A stretch of 64,000 nt of DNA from JBGAPI01 sp044221335 (GTDB taxonomy: Bacteria; Pseudomonadota; Gammaproteobacteria; Xanthomonadales; Ahniellaceae): NCBI GenBank assembly GCA_044221335.1, contig JBGAPI010000006.1:85954-149953 (forward strand), given 5' to 3'. Numbering within the stretch: position 1 is the stretch's first letter; each line of letters starts with the position of its first letter. Below, piece after piece: positions 61,893 to 64,000 of this stretch. Below the pieces are notes generated by a model. That model was not told where the DNA came from. It did not search any database and saw nothing but the letters and a program-made list of their open reading frames with translations. Position numbers and translations under genes: made by a program.

Positions 61893-63284
61893 ATGAAGCC
61901 GACCCGCACGCTGTCCCCGTTGCTCCTCCTTCCGCTGGTCGTCGCGTGTCATCCGACGACGGCACCGACCGCCGCGACCGGGAAGTCCCCGGTCACGTCG
62001 GCCAGCGCCGAGCCCGCGCATGGACCACTCGCCTGGATCCATGACGACTTCCCGGCCGCGCTCGCCCGCGCGAAGGCCGAACACAAGCCCTTGTTCATCG
62101 ACGCCTGGGCGACCTGGTGCCACACCTGCCTGTCGATGCAGGCCTACGTGTTTCCGGATCCGGCGCTGGCGCCGTTCGCGCATCGCTTCGTCTGGCTCGC
62201 GATCGACACCGAGAAGGAAGGCAACGCCGCGGTCACCGGCCGCTATCCGGTCCAGGGCTACCCCACCTTCTTCGTCGTCAATCCGGACGACGGCGCCGTC
62301 GCCGCGCGCTTCGCCGGTGCGATGACCACGGCGGAGCTGTCGACCTTCCTGGTCGATGCGGAGACCACGGTGCAGCATCCGGGCAGCGACCCCAACGATC
62401 CGCGCTCGCTGATGCACCAGGGGCTGGTCGCGCAGCTCGCCGGAAAATTCGCCGACGCCGCGAAGCTCTACGCTGACGCGGCCGCGAAGTCGGACGGCAG
62501 CAGGCGCGGCGAAGCACTGGGCTACCAGGCCGCCGCGCTGCAGGCGAACAAGGACTACGCCGGCTGCGTCGAACTGGCCTTCGCCCATCCGGACGACTCG
62601 GTGCCGGCGAACACGGTGCCCCTGGTGTACACCGCCAACGGCTGCGCCGACGAATTGCCCGAGGCGGATCCGCGTCGCGCCAGCCTGCTCAAGCGCACGG
62701 AGGCACTGCTGACCGCGTTCGCGAGCGACTCGACGGTGGCGATGTCGGCGGACGACCGCAGCGACTACTGGCGGCAGATCTGGGGAATGCGCGAGCAGCT
62801 GCACGACGACGCCGGAGCGCGCGCCGCCGCCGAGAAGCGCCTCGCCGTGCTCGAACCTGCGGCCGCGGCGGCGCCGGACGCCACCGCGAGATCGACCTAC
62901 GACTGGGCGCGCGCCGAGACCCACCTGTACCTGCACCACGACGCCGAAGCGAAGGCGCTGCTGGTCGCGAGCGAGAAGGCGCTGCCGGACGACTACAACC
63001 CGCCGGCCCGGCTGGCCGTCGTCCACCTCCGTCTGGGCGAATACCCGGAAGCGCTCGCAGCCGTCGATCGCGCCCTGCCCAAGGCCTACGGCGAGCGCAA
63101 GGGCAACATCCTCTCCAACAAGGCGACCATCCTCGAGAAGATGGGCCAGCGCGACGCGGCACGCGCCGTCGTCGAAGAGGTCCTGGCGTTGTACCGCGCG
63201 CTGCCGGAGGGCCAGAGGTTCCCGACGCTGGAAGCGGCCGCGGCGAAGCGGCTCGAGGGGCTGAGCGCGAAAGCGTCGGGCTAG
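61893..63284 (+). CDS. thioredoxin-fold lipoprotein with TPR-like C-terminus
   Basis: A 463-aa exported protein. The lipobox LVVAC (Cys19) anchors it to a membrane. The thioredoxin domain (about 46-165) has WATWC-H-T-C with Cys76 and Cys79, then GYPTFFVVNPDDG with the cis-Pro. The rest (about 165-463) is helical and reads as TPR-like repeats (ADAAKLYADAAAK, GEYPEALAAVDRALPK, GQRDAARAVVEEVL). It may be a disulfide reductase/isomerase acting on envelope proteins held by the repeats. Confidence 0.85.
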   Translation: MKPTRTLSPLLLLPLVVACHPTTAPTAATGKSPVTSASAEPAHGPLAWIHDDFPAALARAKAEHKPLFIDAWATWCHTCLSMQAYVFPDPALAPFAHRFVWLAIDTEKEGNAAVTGRYPVQGYPTFFVVNPDDGAVAARFAGAMTTAELSTFLVDAETTVQHPGSDPNDPRSLMHQGLVAQLAGKFADAAKLYADAAAKSDGSRRGEALGYQAAALQANKDYAGCVELAFAHPDDSVPANTVPLVYTANGCADELPEADPRRASLLKRTEALLTAFASDSTVAMSADDRSDYWRQIWGMREQLHDDAGARAAAEKRLAVLEPAAAAAPDATARSTYDWARAETHLYLHHDAEAKALLVASEKALPDDYNPPARLAVVHLRLGEYPEALAAVDRALPKAYGERKGNILSNKATILEKMGQRDAARAVVEEVLALYRALPEGQRFPTLEAAAAKRLEGLSAKASG

Positions 63285-63441
63285 GTCCCCGGCACGTCAC
63301 TGGAGGCCGGCGATGCTGCCGAGGACGGGCAATGGAAGGCATTGAGCCGGCGAGGTCTTGACCAGCCGCTGTCCCTCCGTCCACTGCGCCGACGCGGCCC
63401 CTCCGGCGGGCGAGGGCCCCTCGCTCATCGTTGCGGAGTTG

Positions 63442-63530
63442 GCTTTCCGTCCCCGAAAGCGAGCGTTGCTACCGCACGCGAGAAGCAACGTCCGACGCCT
63501 CGCAATGACGGCGGAGGCCGTCATTGCGAG
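63442..63530. repeat. three stacked hairpins, last of the CGTCATTGCGAG type
   Basis: GCTTTC/GAAAGC (63442-63447, 63455-63460) is followed by CGTTGCT/AGCAACG (63464-63470, 63484-63490). The third is a perfect 13-bp-arm palindrome, CTCGCAATGACGG (63499-63511) with its complement at 63518-63530 and a 6-bp loop. They lie between the convergent thioredoxin and DUF11 genes. The last hairpin is of the widespread CGTCATTGCGAG repeat kind and could act in transcription stop or mRNA 3'-end protection. Confidence 0.65.
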
Positions 63531-63542
63531 TGCCCTCGAGCG

Positions 63543-64000
63543 CTACTCGAATCCGTCCTTGAACATCCCGTCGAATCCGACCGGCTCGATCAGCTCGGCA
63601 CTGTCGTCTCGTGAAGCCCGCACTGCCTGCGGCGAAACTCGCGTAGCTGCAGCTGATCGTGCCGTTGGCACCCACCGCGGGCGTCGAGCAGCTCCAGCCT
63701 GCCGCGCTGACCAGCGAGACGAAACTGGTCGACGCGGGCAGCGCGTCACTCCAGCTGGCAGCGGCCGCCGCACTGGGTCCTGCGTTGGCGACCGTGATCG
63801 ACCAGGTGATATTGCTGCCGGCATTGACCGGATCGAGCGAGTCGGACTTCGCGATCGACAGGTCGGCGACGGGCGTGATCCGCGTCGTGTCGATGGCGGA
63901 GTCGATCCCCGGCGTCGGATCGAGGCCGTGGCTGCCGTCATCCGCGCAAGCTCGCGCGCGGCGGGGTCGCCACGCAGCGATTCTGCGGTCGCTTGGTCGG
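63543..64000 (-). CDS. DUF11-domain secreted protein, 5' end outside window, frame broken near its end
   Basis: The frame from the window edge encodes a DUF11-like beta domain (VADLSIAKSDSLDPVNAGSN, ITWSITVANAGPSAAAAASW, SDALPASTSFVSLVS). It reads on as GWSCSTPAVGANGTISCSYA. After SFAAGSAGFT, at about 63611, the natural peptide jumps to another frame, which reads DDSAELIEPVGFDGMFKDGFE-stop at 63543. The DUF11 domain is thus about 30-40 residues short, so an out-of-frame deletion or decay is likely. The end matches the tail tag of other exported proteins here. Confidence 0.6.
   Translation of the reverse strand, partial: DQATAESLRGDPAARELARMTAATASIRRRGSTPPSTRRGSRPSPTCRSRSPTRSIRSMPAAISPGRSRSPTQDPVRRPLPAGVTRCPRRPVSSRWSARQAGAARRPRWVPTARSAAATRVSPQAVRASRDDSAELIEPVGFDGMFKDGFE

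Noticed and set aside
1..64000. Search for tRNA, rRNA, insertion sequence, integrase and prophage features
   Set aside because: No clover-leaf-like, rRNA-like, transposase or phage-structural sequence was recognised on either strand.

Overview
The window is very GC-rich (roughly 70% by eye, with strong G/C bias at third codon positions), densely packed on both strands, and typical of a free-living Gammaproteobacterium. The best guess is the Lysobacterales/Xanthomonadales, in the Rhodanobacteraceae/Dokdonella neighbourhood. This is an inference from several things: secreted beta-helix and FG-GAP proteins ending in a ...F-x-D-G-F-E tail, a RIO1-like kinase, DUF4189, DUF1456, DUF5694, a Lys-rich small protein, and REP-like palindromes of the GTAGGGC, CCCGGAT and GCAGGAGCGGC types. 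I see no rRNA, tRNA, CRISPR array, prophage or insertion sequence. It reads as ordinary chromosome with many envelope and secreted proteins.

Layout. 0-8 kb: a truncated SGNH hydrolase, a secreted unknown, an amidohydrolase, a 118-bp tandem repeat running into a DUF4189 gene, a VOC protein, a MoaD/ThiS-like protein coupled to a BNR-propeller protein, and a RIO kinase. 8-16 kb: a Lys-rich mini-protein, a secreted P-domain/CSLREA beta-helix protein, an orphan Hpt protein, DUF5694, a lipoprotein and a second SGNH hydrolase. 16-21.5 kb: a LysR regulator divergent from an MDR oxidoreductase, then a NarL/NarX-type two-component pair. 21.5-24.7 kb: a large FG-GAP repeat secreted protein. 25.2-29.3 kb: a co-directional Ras-like GTPase and roadblock locus with an uncharacterised partner gene at each end and a histone-deacetylase-family enzyme. 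Three reading-frame anomalies cluster here. 29-44 kb: an M28 peptidase, a Thr/Ser dehydratase, a second P-domain/CSLREA protein, a serine hydrolase, DUF1456, a beta-hydroxyacid dehydrogenase, a Cache-type sensor kinase and a cytochrome c. 44.8-64 kb: an acyl-CoA synthetase, a pseudouridine synthase, an S41 protease, a trypsin-like protease with five C-terminal repeats, an ADOP-type permease, an IPTL-like C-terminally anchored protein, gamma-glutamylcyclotransferase, a P-loop kinase, DUF1295, a SnoaL-like protein, a thioredoxin-TPR lipoprotein and a DUF11 protein cut by the window end.

Working together. The clearest functional units are: LysR with MDR oxidoreductase and a translationally coupled secreted protein; the response regulator and kinase (TGATG overlap); MoaD-like with BNR propeller; and the GTPase/roadblock locus, the best candidate for a poorly described system. 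A second theme is a shared terminal tag (F-x-D-G-F/Y-E) on at least four secreted proteins of different architecture, with a related motif just after the signal peptide of a fifth. It may mark a secretion or surface-sorting route. All functions are read from sequence motifs alone; no database search was run.
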